The notes under the pieces were generated by a model that saw only the letters and a list, made by a program, of their open reading frames with translations, had not been told where the DNA came from and did not search any database. 64,000 nt of DNA, from the NCBI GenBank assembly GCA_023388255.1, contig JAEWGO010000010.1, positions 1 to 64,000 of the forward strand, read 5' to 3'. The position numbers and the translations under genes are program-made. Positions 17,763-25,831 of the stretch are shown in pieces. Within the stretch, counting starts at the first letter, position 1, and every line of letters begins with the position of its first letter. This DNA comes from Pseudomonadota bacterium (GTDB lineage: Bacteria; Pseudomonadota; Gammaproteobacteria; Xanthomonadales; Rhodanobacteraceae).

Positions 17763-18569
17763 TCACAGCTTCTTCAACAACAACTTGCCGCTTTCCAGCC
17801 ACGCCTGCACCGGCTGGCCACGCAGCTCCGCGGGAATATCCTCGAAGACGCGATATTGGCCGGCGATCGATACCAGCTCGGCATGGAATTCCCGGCAGAA
17901 GATGCGCGTGTTCTCGTCGCCCTGCGCGCCGGCCAGCGCGCGGCCGCGCAGCGCGCCGTAGACATGGATCGAGCCGTCAGCGATGACTTCGGCGCCATTG
18001 CCGACCAGCGCGGTCAGGACCAAGTCACGGCCGCGTGCATACACCTGCTGGCCGGAGCGCACGGGCTTGTCGTGCAGCAGGCCGCTGCTTGGCGCCGCAC
18101 TCGGCGGCGACGGAGTCGTCGGGCGCTCCGCGACACGTTCGCGCGGAGGCGGCGGCGGAGTCGGTTGGCGGGCAGGCGGCGCCTCGCCGAAGTCCGTTGT
18201 CGCGCGCTCGTAGGAAGCGCGGAACTTGGCGATCACCGGAACATCGAGCGCCAAGGCCAACGCATCGTTTTCGCTGGTTCCATAGGAAAGCCCGACCGGC
18301 AACATGCCGCTGGCCTTGATGCGAGCGAGCAGGTCGCGCACGGTGTTCTCGTCCGGCAGCGACGGCAGATGGCTGAGGTCGAGCACCACCGGCGCGCGCG
18401 CGAACAGCTGGGCCGCGCTCTCGACCTTTTCGCGCAGTTCCGCGGCGAGGCCGTCGGGATCGAGGCGTTTCAGTTTGAGGTTGGCGATGCCGACCTGGCC
18501 GAACTTGATTTCGGCGACGGGTTCGAGCGTTGCTGGGGCAGCGGCTGTCATCGGGGGAAAGGTGTTCAC
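17763..18569 (-). CDS. minC: Septum site-determining protein MinC
   Basis: 268-residue FtsZ-polymer inhibitor. The N-terminal domain (about 20-120) has the expected alpha/beta pattern (PVVLDLSHLP, LARIKASGMLPVGLSYG), a Pro-rich linker (QPTPPPPPRERV) follows, and the C-terminal beta-helix domain carries RSGQQVYARGRDLVLTALVG and the GSIHVYGALRGRALAG signature. I chose GTG 18569, whose GTGA overlaps the stop of the GNAT gene; ATG 18551 is an alternative. The linker and C-terminus match the family length (about 230-260). Confidence 0.94.
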   Translation of the reverse strand: MNTFPPMTAAAPATLEPVAEIKFGQVGIANLKLKRLDPDGLAAELREKVESAAQLFARAPVVLDLSHLPSLPDENTVRDLLARIKASGMLPVGLSYGTSENDALALALDVPVIAKFRASYERATTDFGEAPPARQPTPPPPPRERVAERPTTPSPPSAAPSSGLLHDKPVRSGQQVYARGRDLVLTALVGNGAEVIADGSIHVYGALRGRALAGAQGDENTRIFCREFHAELVSIAGQYRVFEDIPAELRGQPVQAWLESGKLLLKKL

Positions 18570-19186
18570 GCGCCGCCGGCCGCACGCGCGCCCGACACGG
18601 GCTGAGTGCTTGCGCGGGTGCGTTCGGCCAGCCACGGGAGGTCGGGCAAGCCGCTGCCGCCGACGTTGAGATAGGTGTCGCGCACGAACGGGAAGCTGCA
18701 CAGCTCCTTGGCCAGCAGCGATACGCGGCGGCCGTTGTTCGGCATGGTCTGCTGGCCGACTTCGCGGAAACCGTAGGCGCCGTGAAACAGCACCGAGACA
18801 TCGTCGCGCGGCTCGAGGAAGACCTCGCAGGCCAGTTGCGGCACGCGCGTTTCGGCGTAGCTGATCACGTCGGCATAGAACACGCGGCCAAGGCCGAGAC
18901 CGCGGTACGGCCGCGCGATGACGATACGGTCAACGTAGACGAACGCCGGGTAGTGTGCGCGGAACCAGAGAAAATTCGGTGAATCATAGTCGGCATCCTC
19001 GCGCATCGCCGGCAGAAAGCCGGCGACATGGCCATCGATCTCGGCGAGGCGGAAATAGCTGGCCTGGTCGTACAGCGCGCGCAGCGACGCGGCGTCCAGC
19101 GGCAGGATCGTGGAACCGGCGGCGTTGTTGAGGGCGAGCACCGAATCCAGTTCGTGCGGCTGCACGTCGCGGATGCTTAGGGCCAT
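18566..19186 (-). CDS. GNAT family N-acetyltransferase
   Basis: 206-residue GNAT acetyltransferase. The acetyl-CoA loop is IARPYRGLGLGRVFYADV (R/QxxGxG/A type) following strand AFVYVDRIV, and the C-terminal part has FLEPRDDVSVLFHGAYGFREVG, typical of the family. Substrate is unknown. The start is ATG 19186 (MALSIRDVQPHE); GGAG lies 13 nt upstream. It is coupled to minC by a GTGA overlap, so acetylation and Min proteins may share expression; whether it acts on a Min protein is speculation. Confidence 0.87.
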   Translation of the reverse strand: MALSIRDVQPHELDSVLALNNAAGSTILPLDAASLRALYDQASYFRLAEIDGHVAGFLPAMREDADYDSPNFLWFRAHYPAFVYVDRIVIARPYRGLGLGRVFYADVISYAETRVPQLACEVFLEPRDDVSVLFHGAYGFREVGQQTMPNNGRRVSLLAKELCSFPFVRDTYLNVGGSGLPDLPWLAERTRASTQPVSGARAAGGA

Positions 19187-19448
19187 GTCGTGTCTTGCTC
19201 CGTCCAGGATCGTGCCGCGGCGTCTCGGGCGCGGACGCCGATTGACTTCCACTGGGGCGGATTATCGCACGTGGGCGTGGCAAGGTCATGGCGCCCGCCG
19301 GGCGCCGGTGTTAGCGAAGCGTTAGGTCTTTGGCGCGAGAGCCGGCAGATCGGATCCGGACCCCGGTGGAATTCCGGCTACGACAGGCAGAACGCGCAAC
19401 TGTGGCCGCAATGACTTTCGGGCAGGTTACGCCGCCGCGTCGCGCGCC

Positions 19449-19454
19449 TATGAT
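19449..19454 (+). promoter_or_regulatory. Candidate -10 box placing transcription start at the kinase start codon
   Basis: TATGAT matches the sigma-70 -10 consensus in 5 of 6 positions and ends 6 nt before the ATG at 19461, so transcription would begin at or next to the start codon (leaderless mRNA). No Shine-Dalgarno precedes the ATG. The -35 match is poor (TTACGC region near 19427). Confidence 0.45.
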
Positions 19455-19460
19455 GACGGC

Positions 19461-20648
19461 ATGTCGTGGCCGCAGTTCAACCACATCCAGTTGCTCCGCT
19501 ACGCCGGCTTGTTCCAATACGCCAGCGTCGGCACGCCGTTCCTGCGTTATCAGGCACTGGTCGAGGATCTTTCCCAGAAGCAGCTGCCGACGGCCTATGT
19601 GCCGCTTTGGCTGGGCTGCTACATCGTGTTCGGGCTCGTCTACTGGTACTTGACCCGCGATCTCGGCGATCGTCGACGTACGCCGTGGCGGCGTGCAATC
19701 CAGATCGCACTGCTGGTCGTGCTGAACGGCATGGCGGTTGCGATCGGCTGGTTCAGCCAGAGCGGCATTTCGGCGCTGCTGCTCGCGGTCGTGGCGGTGG
19801 TGTTGCCATGGCTGCTGCCGCTGCGCGTCGGCATCGCGTGGATGGTGCTGCAGAATTTCTCGCTGGTGCCGGTGTTCGCCAGCATCCGCGATCCGGTGTT
19901 CAGCCTCGGCGATGCGTTCCTGCAGTCGAGCCTGTATCTCGGTTTCATCGTGCTCGCGTTCGTGACGGCGCTGGTGACCAAGCAGCAGGTCGAAGCGCGC
20001 GAGGAGCAGCGCCGGCTCAATTCCGAGCTGCGCGCTACGCGCACCTTGCTGGCGGAATCGAGCAGGCTGGCCGAGCGCATGCGCATTTCGCGCGAGCTGC
20101 ACGATCTGGTCGGCCATCACCTGACCGCGCTCAGCCTCAATCTCGAAGTCGCCAGCCATCTCGTGCAGGGGCAGGCGCAGGAGCACGTGCGCCAGGCGCA
20201 GTCGGTGGCCAAGCTGCTGCTCGGCGACGTGCGCGAAGTGGTCAGCCAGTTGCGCGAGGGCGACAGCATCGACCTGACGCAGGCGCTGCGCAATCTCACC
20301 GAAGGCGTGCCGGGGCTCGACATCCATCTCGAACTGCCGGCGCGTTTCAGTGTCGACGATCCGAAGCGTGCGCAGGTGCTGCTGCGCTGTGCGCAGGAAA
20401 TCATCACCAACACCGTGCGCCACGCCGGCGCGCGCAACCTGTGGTTGCGCTTCGAGCGCAGTGCGGACCGCCAGATGGCAATCCACGCGCGCGACGACGG
20501 CCACGGCGCGATCCAGTTCAGGCAAGGCAATGGGCTTTCCGGCATGCGCGAGCGTCTCGCGCAATTCGGAGGGCGGCTCGATATCGTCACCGGCAAAGGG
20601 CAGGGCTTCGCGCTGGACGCCTTGTTGCCGCTGGAGGGAACCACATGA
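19461..20648 (+). CDS. Sensor histidine kinase, HisKA_3 (NarL/LuxR-linked) type
   Basis: 395-residue inner-membrane sensor kinase. The N-terminal half has about five hydrophobic segments (48-66, 80-97, 103-120, 122-140, 156-173) with no recognisable periplasmic sensor domain, so it probably senses within the membrane. A short coiled coil (175-205) leads to the dimerisation motif ISRELHDLVGHHLTALSL with phospho-acceptor His214. The ATPase domain has the N box EIITNTVRHA and the G boxes DDGHG and GNGLSGMRERL. It resembles the DesK-like kinases. The stop overlaps the response-regulator start by ATGA, so the two form a cognate pair. The signal is unknown. Confidence 0.92.
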   Translation: MSWPQFNHIQLLRYAGLFQYASVGTPFLRYQALVEDLSQKQLPTAYVPLWLGCYIVFGLVYWYLTRDLGDRRRTPWRRAIQIALLVVLNGMAVAIGWFSQSGISALLLAVVAVVLPWLLPLRVGIAWMVLQNFSLVPVFASIRDPVFSLGDAFLQSSLYLGFIVLAFVTALVTKQQVEAREEQRRLNSELRATRTLLAESSRLAERMRISRELHDLVGHHLTALSLNLEVASHLVQGQAQEHVRQAQSVAKLLLGDVREVVSQLREGDSIDLTQALRNLTEGVPGLDIHLELPARFSVDDPKRAQVLLRCAQEIITNTVRHAGARNLWLRFERSADRQMAIHARDDGHGAIQFRQGNGLSGMRERLAQFGGRLDIVTGKGQGFALDALLPLEGTT

Positions 20649-21286
20649 TCAAAGTCTGTCTCGTCGACGACCAGACCCTGGTGCGCCAGGGCATCCGCTC
20701 GTTGCTGGAATTGTCCGATTCGATCCGCGTCGTCGCCGAATCGGGCGACGGCACGCACGCGGTGGAGACGATTCCGCGCGTAAAGCCCGACGTGGTGCTG
20801 CTCGACATGCGCATGCCCGGCATGTCCGGTCTCGATGTATTGAACGCGCTGGCGGCGAAGAACGAACTGCCGCCGACGATCATCCTGACCACCTTCGACG
20901 ACGATCAACTGGTGCTGGCCGGGCTGAAGGCCGGTGCGCGCGGCTATCTGCTCAAGGACGTCTCACTCGACCAGTTGGTCGATGCGGTCAAGACCGTCGC
21001 CGACGGCGGCTCGCTGGTCGCGCCGGTGGTCACCCAGCGCCTTCTGTCGGGCCTGGAGCGCATGCACAACGAGTTCACCAGCCTCGACCGGCCCGATCCG
21101 CTGACCGAGCGCGAAACCGAGATCCTTCGCCTGATGGCCGGCGGCTACAGCAACAAGGAGATCGCCAACTCGCTCGGCGTGGCCGAGGGTACGGTGAAGA
21201 ACCACGTCTCCAACATCCTGTCCAAGCTCGGGGTGCGCGACCGCACGCGCGCGGTGCTGAAGGCATTCGAGCTGGGCATCGTCTAA
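20645..21286 (+). CDS. LuxR/NarL-type response regulator
   Basis: 213-residue response regulator. The receiver domain (1-120) has the acidic pocket VDD (residues 7-9), phospho-acceptor Asp54 in LLDMRMPGM, the conserved Thr in ILTTFDDD, and Lys in LLKDVS. The C-terminal LuxR helix-turn-helix is LTERETEILRLMAGGYSNKE and onward (about 148-205). ATG overlaps the kinase stop by 4 bp. It would act as a transcription regulator after phosphorylation by the upstream kinase; targets are unknown, and the downstream SRPBCC gene is a candidate. Confidence 0.94.
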   Translation: MIKVCLVDDQTLVRQGIRSLLELSDSIRVVAESGDGTHAVETIPRVKPDVVLLDMRMPGMSGLDVLNALAAKNELPPTIILTTFDDDQLVLAGLKAGARGYLLKDVSLDQLVDAVKTVADGGSLVAPVVTQRLLSGLERMHNEFTSLDRPDPLTERETEILRLMAGGYSNKEIANSLGVAEGTVKNHVSNILSKLGVRDRTRAVLKAFELGIV

Positions 21287-21531
21287 CGCAGCGCCGCTGG
21301 CCGTGTTGCGCCGCCGCCTGCCGTGCGGGGGCATCGGCCCATCGCCGCCCGCACGTCCCGGGCATGGCGCTTTCGCCCCGGAGTCCAGTACCATCCGCTC
21401 CTTGTCCCGCAAGGCGGGGTCGCGTGTGTGCGCGAGACGGGGGATCGGGGAGGGCAGTCGACGCGGCCTGCCCCCGTGAACGTCGCGATGCGTGTGCGGC
21501 AGGGTCGGTTGATGTTCTGGAGATGCCTCGG

Positions 21532-22686
21532 ATGATTCGTCTTTTCGAAATACTGGTAGCGCTGCTGATCGTGTTCGTGCTCACCGTCGTGGTTGGCGTG
21601 ATGTTGCCGGACCATGGCCATATCGAGCGCACCGTCGAGGTCTCCAGCCCGGTGCGCCAGGTCTACGACTCGCTCGATACGTTCCGCCGCTATCCGCAGT
21701 GGTCGGCGCTGCGCAGCTTCGATCCGAACATCAAGATGTCGCTCGAAGGTCCGGAATCGGGCGTCGGCGCCAAGGTCAGCTGGACCAGCGCGCTCGAGAA
21801 GATCGGCAACGGCAGCCTGGAGATCAAGTCGAACGAGGAAGACAGCAAGATCGGCATCGCTATCGACAACGCCTGGACCGGCACCAACAAGCAATACACG
21901 ATCACCCTGGTGCCGTCGGCGAACGGCAAGACGCTGAAGATCCGCTGCGCGTATGACGTCGACTACGGCTGGAACCTCATGTCGCGCTTTGCCGGCATGT
22001 ACATCAATGGCGATCCGGCATCGACGATCCAGACCAGCCTGAACAACTTCTCGGCGATGATCGCCGGTTTCCCGAACACTGATTACAAGGAGCAGAAGAT
22101 CGACGTTGTCGATGTCGCTGCGCGCCCGGTGTTCCTGGTCAACACGAAGGCGAAGCGTTCGCTCGACGAGGTCGCCGACGCGACGAACGCCGCGATGACC
22201 GAGATCGATGCGGCCATCAAGAAGGCCGGTCTCACCGCCGCCGGCCCGCGCATGACGATCACCACCAATTGGGGTGATGAGGACTACACCTTCGCCGTCG
22301 CGGTGCCGGTCAGCGCGGAAACGTTCTCGCTGGGTGGACACGAGCTCACGATCACGACGCCGGTGCCGTCGCCGAGCGACACCGGTGACGAGGAAGAGCA
22401 GCCAGCGGTGCTCAACACCGGCGACAAGGACAAGGGTGGCCTGCTTGTCGTCGAAGGCAACGTGCGCGCCGCGCTGTGGTACCAGGGCAAGGCGCTCGTC
22501 ACCGAATACACCGGCAGCCCGGCCGCGCTTCCGCTTCTGCGCCTGAACCAGAAGGCCTACGCGGAAACGCACGGCTATCATTATTCCGAGGCCGGCCTCG
22601 GCCGCTTCTGGGACGAACTGACGTCGGCGCCGGATGCAGCAGACGATCAGCAGACCTTCAAGACGTATCTGCCGATCCAACTGTAA
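21532..22686 (+). CDS. Membrane-anchored SRPBCC-fold protein with C-terminal effector-binding-like domain
   Basis: 384-residue protein. Residues 3-26 form an N-terminal membrane anchor (LFEILVALLIVFVLTVVVGVML). Residues 30-175 look like an SRPBCC/START-type ligand-binding domain (HIERTVEVSSPVRQVYDSLD, YPQWSALRSFDP, GVGAKVSWTS), and the C-terminal 200 residues resemble the paired strands of GyrI-like effector-binding domains (AARPVFLVNTKAK, LVTEYTGSPAALPLL). The bulk would face the periplasm. ATG 21532 was chosen, with GGAG about 10 nt upstream; ATG 21523 is also in frame. It follows the two-component system by 245 bp and ends in a strong terminator. Ligand unknown. Confidence 0.8.
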   Translation: MIRLFEILVALLIVFVLTVVVGVMLPDHGHIERTVEVSSPVRQVYDSLDTFRRYPQWSALRSFDPNIKMSLEGPESGVGAKVSWTSALEKIGNGSLEIKSNEEDSKIGIAIDNAWTGTNKQYTITLVPSANGKTLKIRCAYDVDYGWNLMSRFAGMYINGDPASTIQTSLNNFSAMIAGFPNTDYKEQKIDVVDVAARPVFLVNTKAKRSLDEVADATNAAMTEIDAAIKKAGLTAAGPRMTITTNWGDEDYTFAVAVPVSAETFSLGGHELTITTPVPSPSDTGDEEEQPAVLNTGDKDKGGLLVVEGNVRAALWYQGKALVTEYTGSPAALPLLRLNQKAYAETHGYHYSEAGLGRFWDELTSAPDAADDQQTFKTYLPIQL

Positions 22687-22706
22687 CGGTTCGATTGATG
22701 GCGACG

Positions 22707-22736
22707 AAAAAGCCGCGCATTGCGCGGCTTTTTTTT
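22707..22736 (+). terminator. Rho-independent terminator after the SRPBCC protein gene
   Basis: A-tract, stem AGCCGCGC/GCGCGGCT with a 2-nt loop core, then eight T. The flanking A and T tracts make it potentially bidirectional, but greB on the other strand ends 150 bp away. Confidence 0.92.
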
Positions 22737-22883
22737 GCGATCCGATCCTGGATCGCCGCGATTCCGGGACTGGGGCACGTCGTCGCCAGGTGTCCTCGGA
22801 ACGCGCCACAGGCAGCCATCCATGGCTGCACTTCTCAAGGAATAGCCACTTCCGAATCCGGTTGGCAATATCCCGGACGGACT

Positions 22884-23387
22884 TCAGCGCTCGCCGTAGC
22901 GCACTGCCACGACCACGAAATGCGCCCGACCGCCAGGCAGCTCGACTTCGAATTCGTCGTCGGTGCGCCGCTTCAGCGCGGCGCGCGCGAGTGGCGAGTC
23001 GATGCTGATCCAGCCGCCGGGCGCGTCGGTCTCGTCAGGGCCGACGATGCGGTATTCATGCTCGGCGCCGTGGTCGTCCTCGATGCGGAACCATGCGCCG
23101 AAAAAGATCGCCGACGGATCGGTCGGTTGCGTGTCGAGCACGCGCAGTTCCGGCAGGCGTTTGCTGAGGTAGCGCACGCGCCGGTCGATCTCGCCGAGCT
23201 GCTTCTTGCGGTAGGTGTACTCGGCGTTTTCCGAGCGATCGCCTTCGGCCGCAGCCGCGGCGAGCGCACGCACGACTTCAGGGCGTCGCACGCGCCACAG
23301 CTCATCGAGTTCATCCTTCAAGCGACGATGGCCCGCGGGCGTGATCACGGCGGTTGACGCGGCAGCGGCGGGGCGCCAGCGGCTCAT
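22884..23387 (-). CDS. greB: Transcription elongation factor GreB
   Basis: 167-residue Gre factor that enters the secondary channel of RNA polymerase and stimulates cleavage of backtracked RNA. The N-terminal antiparallel coiled coil (about 18-90) carries at its tip GDRSENAEYTYRKKQL with the acidic catalytic pair, and the C-terminal FKBP-like domain has FGAWFRIEDDHGAEHEYRIVGPDE and WISIDSPLARAAL. The basic, longer N-terminus and the YTYRKKQL tip sequence favour GreB over GreA. The ATG at 23387 has a weak GAG upstream. Confidence 0.93.
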   Translation of the reverse strand: MSRWRPAAAASTAVITPAGHRRLKDELDELWRVRRPEVVRALAAAAAEGDRSENAEYTYRKKQLGEIDRRVRYLSKRLPELRVLDTQPTDPSAIFFGAWFRIEDDHGAEHEYRIVGPDETDAPGGWISIDSPLARAALKRRTDDEFEVELPGGRAHFVVVAVRYGER

Positions 23388-23672
23388 GCGAAAATCTCGT
23401 GCAACGAAGTCGCCGGCACGCTAGCGGCAGCTCCTTGGATCGTCAACCGCAGATACCCTCGCCCGGTGCCTTGGACGCGCGACACAACTGGTAACAGCCC
23501 GTATACGCCCTGCGTGATCAACCGGCCTGGAGTAGGCATATGCTGTCGCCGGCCGCATGGGATGCCGATGCGGCTATTCCAGTTGGGGCGGGTCGACGGC
23601 GCGGCGACCCGGCGCGAGCGTCGCCCGTCTTCCCCATGTGCCGCGCCAGCGATTCGTATACGGAGATACATC

Positions 23673-24113
23673 ATGTGCAAATCATGGCTTCGCATTTTTG
23701 TTGCGCTTGTTGCCTCGGTCATTCTGCAAGGCGCGTTCGCCGCCGATCCCGCATCGTCGCCTGCGCGGGACAAGGCCGTTTCGCACACGCAGTCCGGCTC
23801 GACAGCTGTGACATCCGGGACGGAAACCGGACTTGCCGCGGTCTACAGCGATCGCCTCAACGGTCACCGCACGGCGAGCGGAAAGCGCTACAACCGCAAC
23901 GCGCTGACCACCGCGCACAAGAGCCTGCCGTTTGGCACGCGCGTGCGCGTGACCAACACGCACAACCACAAATCGGTCGAGCTGGTCGTCAACGATCGTG
24001 GTCCGAGACAGGCAGGCCGCGTGCTCGACATTTCGCCGGCCGCCGCGAAAAAACTCGGCATCCACCGACGCGGCATGGCCGAGGTGACGGTCGAGGTGAT
24101 CGGCAACGCATAG
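23673..24113 (+). CDS. Secreted RlpA-like double-psi beta-barrel protein
   Basis: 146-residue exported protein. ATG 23673 has GGAG at 8 nt; an upstream extension of the frame looks non-coding. Residues 1-24 are a signal peptide (LRIFVALVASVILQGAFA). The mature part has the RlpA barrel: GLAAVYSDRLNGHRTASGKRY, LTTAHKSLPFGTRVRVTN, VELVVNDRGP and the terminal KKLGIHRRGMAEVTVEVI. RlpA proteins bind or cut glycan strands lacking stem peptides at the septum. There is no lipobox and no SPOR domain, so this is a short soluble relative; whether it has lytic activity is uncertain. Confidence 0.9.
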   Translation: MCKSWLRIFVALVASVILQGAFAADPASSPARDKAVSHTQSGSTAVTSGTETGLAAVYSDRLNGHRTASGKRYNRNALTTAHKSLPFGTRVRVTNTHNHKSVELVVNDRGPRQAGRVLDISPAAAKKLGIHRRGMAEVTVEVIGNA

Positions 24114-24337
24114 CGGCGCGCTGGATGGCTTTTCCGCCGTCATGCCGGCTTGCCGCCCATGAGGGCGTGAGGCTGTTCGGAGTTTCGTGATCCATGGTGA
24201 CGTGGACGGCCATGCGCCGTCCGCGACAGGCAAGCGCGGGGGTGTGAATGCGCCGTGGCCGCGGCCGTGATCGGCGGCGTGCGTGCGTCCGGCGCCGATG
24301 CGTAGAATCATGGCTCGGGCCGGGGGAGCACCGCATC

Positions 24338-25825
24338 GTGTTGATCATTCCGTTGCACCGTGCGCCGACGCCGGCGAATTTTCCGTGGGCCACGCTCGCG
24401 CTGATCTTCGCCAACGTGTTCGTATTCGCATTCCTGCAGTCGGGCGATGCGCGCGTGCAGCAACGCGCACTCGATTACTACGCGCAGCAGGATCTGGCGC
24501 AGTGGGAATATCCAGCTTATCGCGCGTGGCTGGCGGAAAACGCCGACACCTCGCAGCGGAGCGTCGCGTTCGAGCGCCTCGTGGAAGCTGGTGACAAGAT
24601 CATCGCAACGCAAATTCTGCAATCGGATAGCGCTTTTCTCGCAGATCTGCACGCCGGCGGCGTGATCCCTCCAGATGCCGATGGCTACGCGGATTGGCAT
24701 GAGCGGCGCGGTGAGTTCGATCGTCTCTGGGACGCCGCGTTCACCCAGCGTTGGATGATCCGCTTCTCCGAGTTCGATCCCGAGCGCATGTTCGGCGCGA
24801 TGTTCCTGCACGGCGGCGTCGGCCACCTGATCGGCAACATGCTGTTCCTCGCTCTGCTTGGCCTGCTCGTCGAAGGCGCGCTCGGCCACGGCCTGTTCCT
24901 CGCGCTCTACCTGCTCGGCGGTTTCGGCAGCGCGTTCCTCAGCATGCTCTGGCGCTTGGGCGAAAGCGGCAGCGCGCTCGGCGCCTCCGGCGCGATCGCG
25001 GCCTTGATGGGCGCGTACTGCGTGCTGTGGGGCACGCGCAAGGTGCGCTTCTTCTGGTGGTTCTTCGTCGTGTTCGACTACGTCAAGGCACCGGCGCTGG
25101 TGCTGCTGCCGTTCTGGCTCGGCTGGGAGTTGGTCAACCTGTTCTGGAACAAGGGTGCACACGTCGGTTTCGATGCGCATGCGGGCGGCATCATCGCCGG
25201 TGCGTTGCTCGCGCTCGGCGTGCGCGCACTGCAATGGGAGAGGCGCGACTTCCTCGACGAGGACGCGATCGCCGATGCCGAAGCCGACGATCGCGCCGCC
25301 CTGGCGAAAGCGCGCGAACACATCGGTCGGCTCGAACTGCCGGCCGCGCGTGCGCTGCTGGAGCCGCTCGCCGCATCGCGGCCGGACGACTTGGACGTGC
25401 GCGTCGCGCTATACCGCTGCGCGCGCTACGAACCGCGCATGCCGCGCCTCGCCGAGGCAGCGCGTGCCGTGCTCGCGCTCGCGACCCGCAACGCCGCCGA
25501 AGTGCGCGAGCAGAAGGCGATCCACGACGACTTCCGCAAAGCCGGCGCCGGTGTGCTGCCGCTGGATGCGGCGCAGACGATCGCCTTGGTGCGACGCTGG
25601 CCGGCGATCGGCGCCGGTGCCGATGCGGTCGCCTTGCTCATCGCGCTGATCGAGCGCGCACCGGCGACACCGGGTCTCGACGCGGCGTGTCTCGGCGTCG
25701 CGCGCGACTTGCGCATGCGCGCCGAACCGACACCTGCGCGGGAACTGCTGGCGCGCATGGTTGCCGCTTGGCCGCAGGGCAAAGAGGCCGACAAGGCCCG
25801 TCTGCTGCTGACGGACATCGCCTAG
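24338..25825 (+). CDS. Rhomboid family intramembrane serine protease with C-terminal helical repeats
   Basis: 495-residue membrane protein. The first helix is about residues 16-33; a soluble segment of roughly 110 residues follows before the HGGVGHLIGNMLFLALLG helix pair, typical of rhomboid helix 2. The catalytic Ser217 lies in GASGAIAALMG and His281 in DAHAGGIIAG, the expected dyad. Residues after about 310 are Ala/Arg-rich helices resembling TPR repeats and likely cytoplasmic. The GTG at 24338 is preceded by GGGGGAG at 9 nt; TAGAAT at 24303-24308 is a possible -10. Substrate unknown. It ends 6 bp from the convergent gene. Confidence 0.87.
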   Translation: MLIIPLHRAPTPANFPWATLALIFANVFVFAFLQSGDARVQQRALDYYAQQDLAQWEYPAYRAWLAENADTSQRSVAFERLVEAGDKIIATQILQSDSAFLADLHAGGVIPPDADGYADWHERRGEFDRLWDAAFTQRWMIRFSEFDPERMFGAMFLHGGVGHLIGNMLFLALLGLLVEGALGHGLFLALYLLGGFGSAFLSMLWRLGESGSALGASGAIAALMGAYCVLWGTRKVRFFWWFFVVFDYVKAPALVLLPFWLGWELVNLFWNKGAHVGFDAHAGGIIAGALLALGVRALQWERRDFLDEDAIADAEADDRAALAKAREHIGRLELPAARALLEPLAASRPDDLDVRVALYRCARYEPRMPRLAEAARAVLALATRNAAEVREQKAIHDDFRKAGAGVLPLDAAQTIALVRRWPAIGAGADAVALLIALIERAPATPGLDAACLGVARDLRMRAEPTPARELLARMVAAWPQGKEADKARLLLTDIA

Positions 25826-25831
25826 GTTCCG

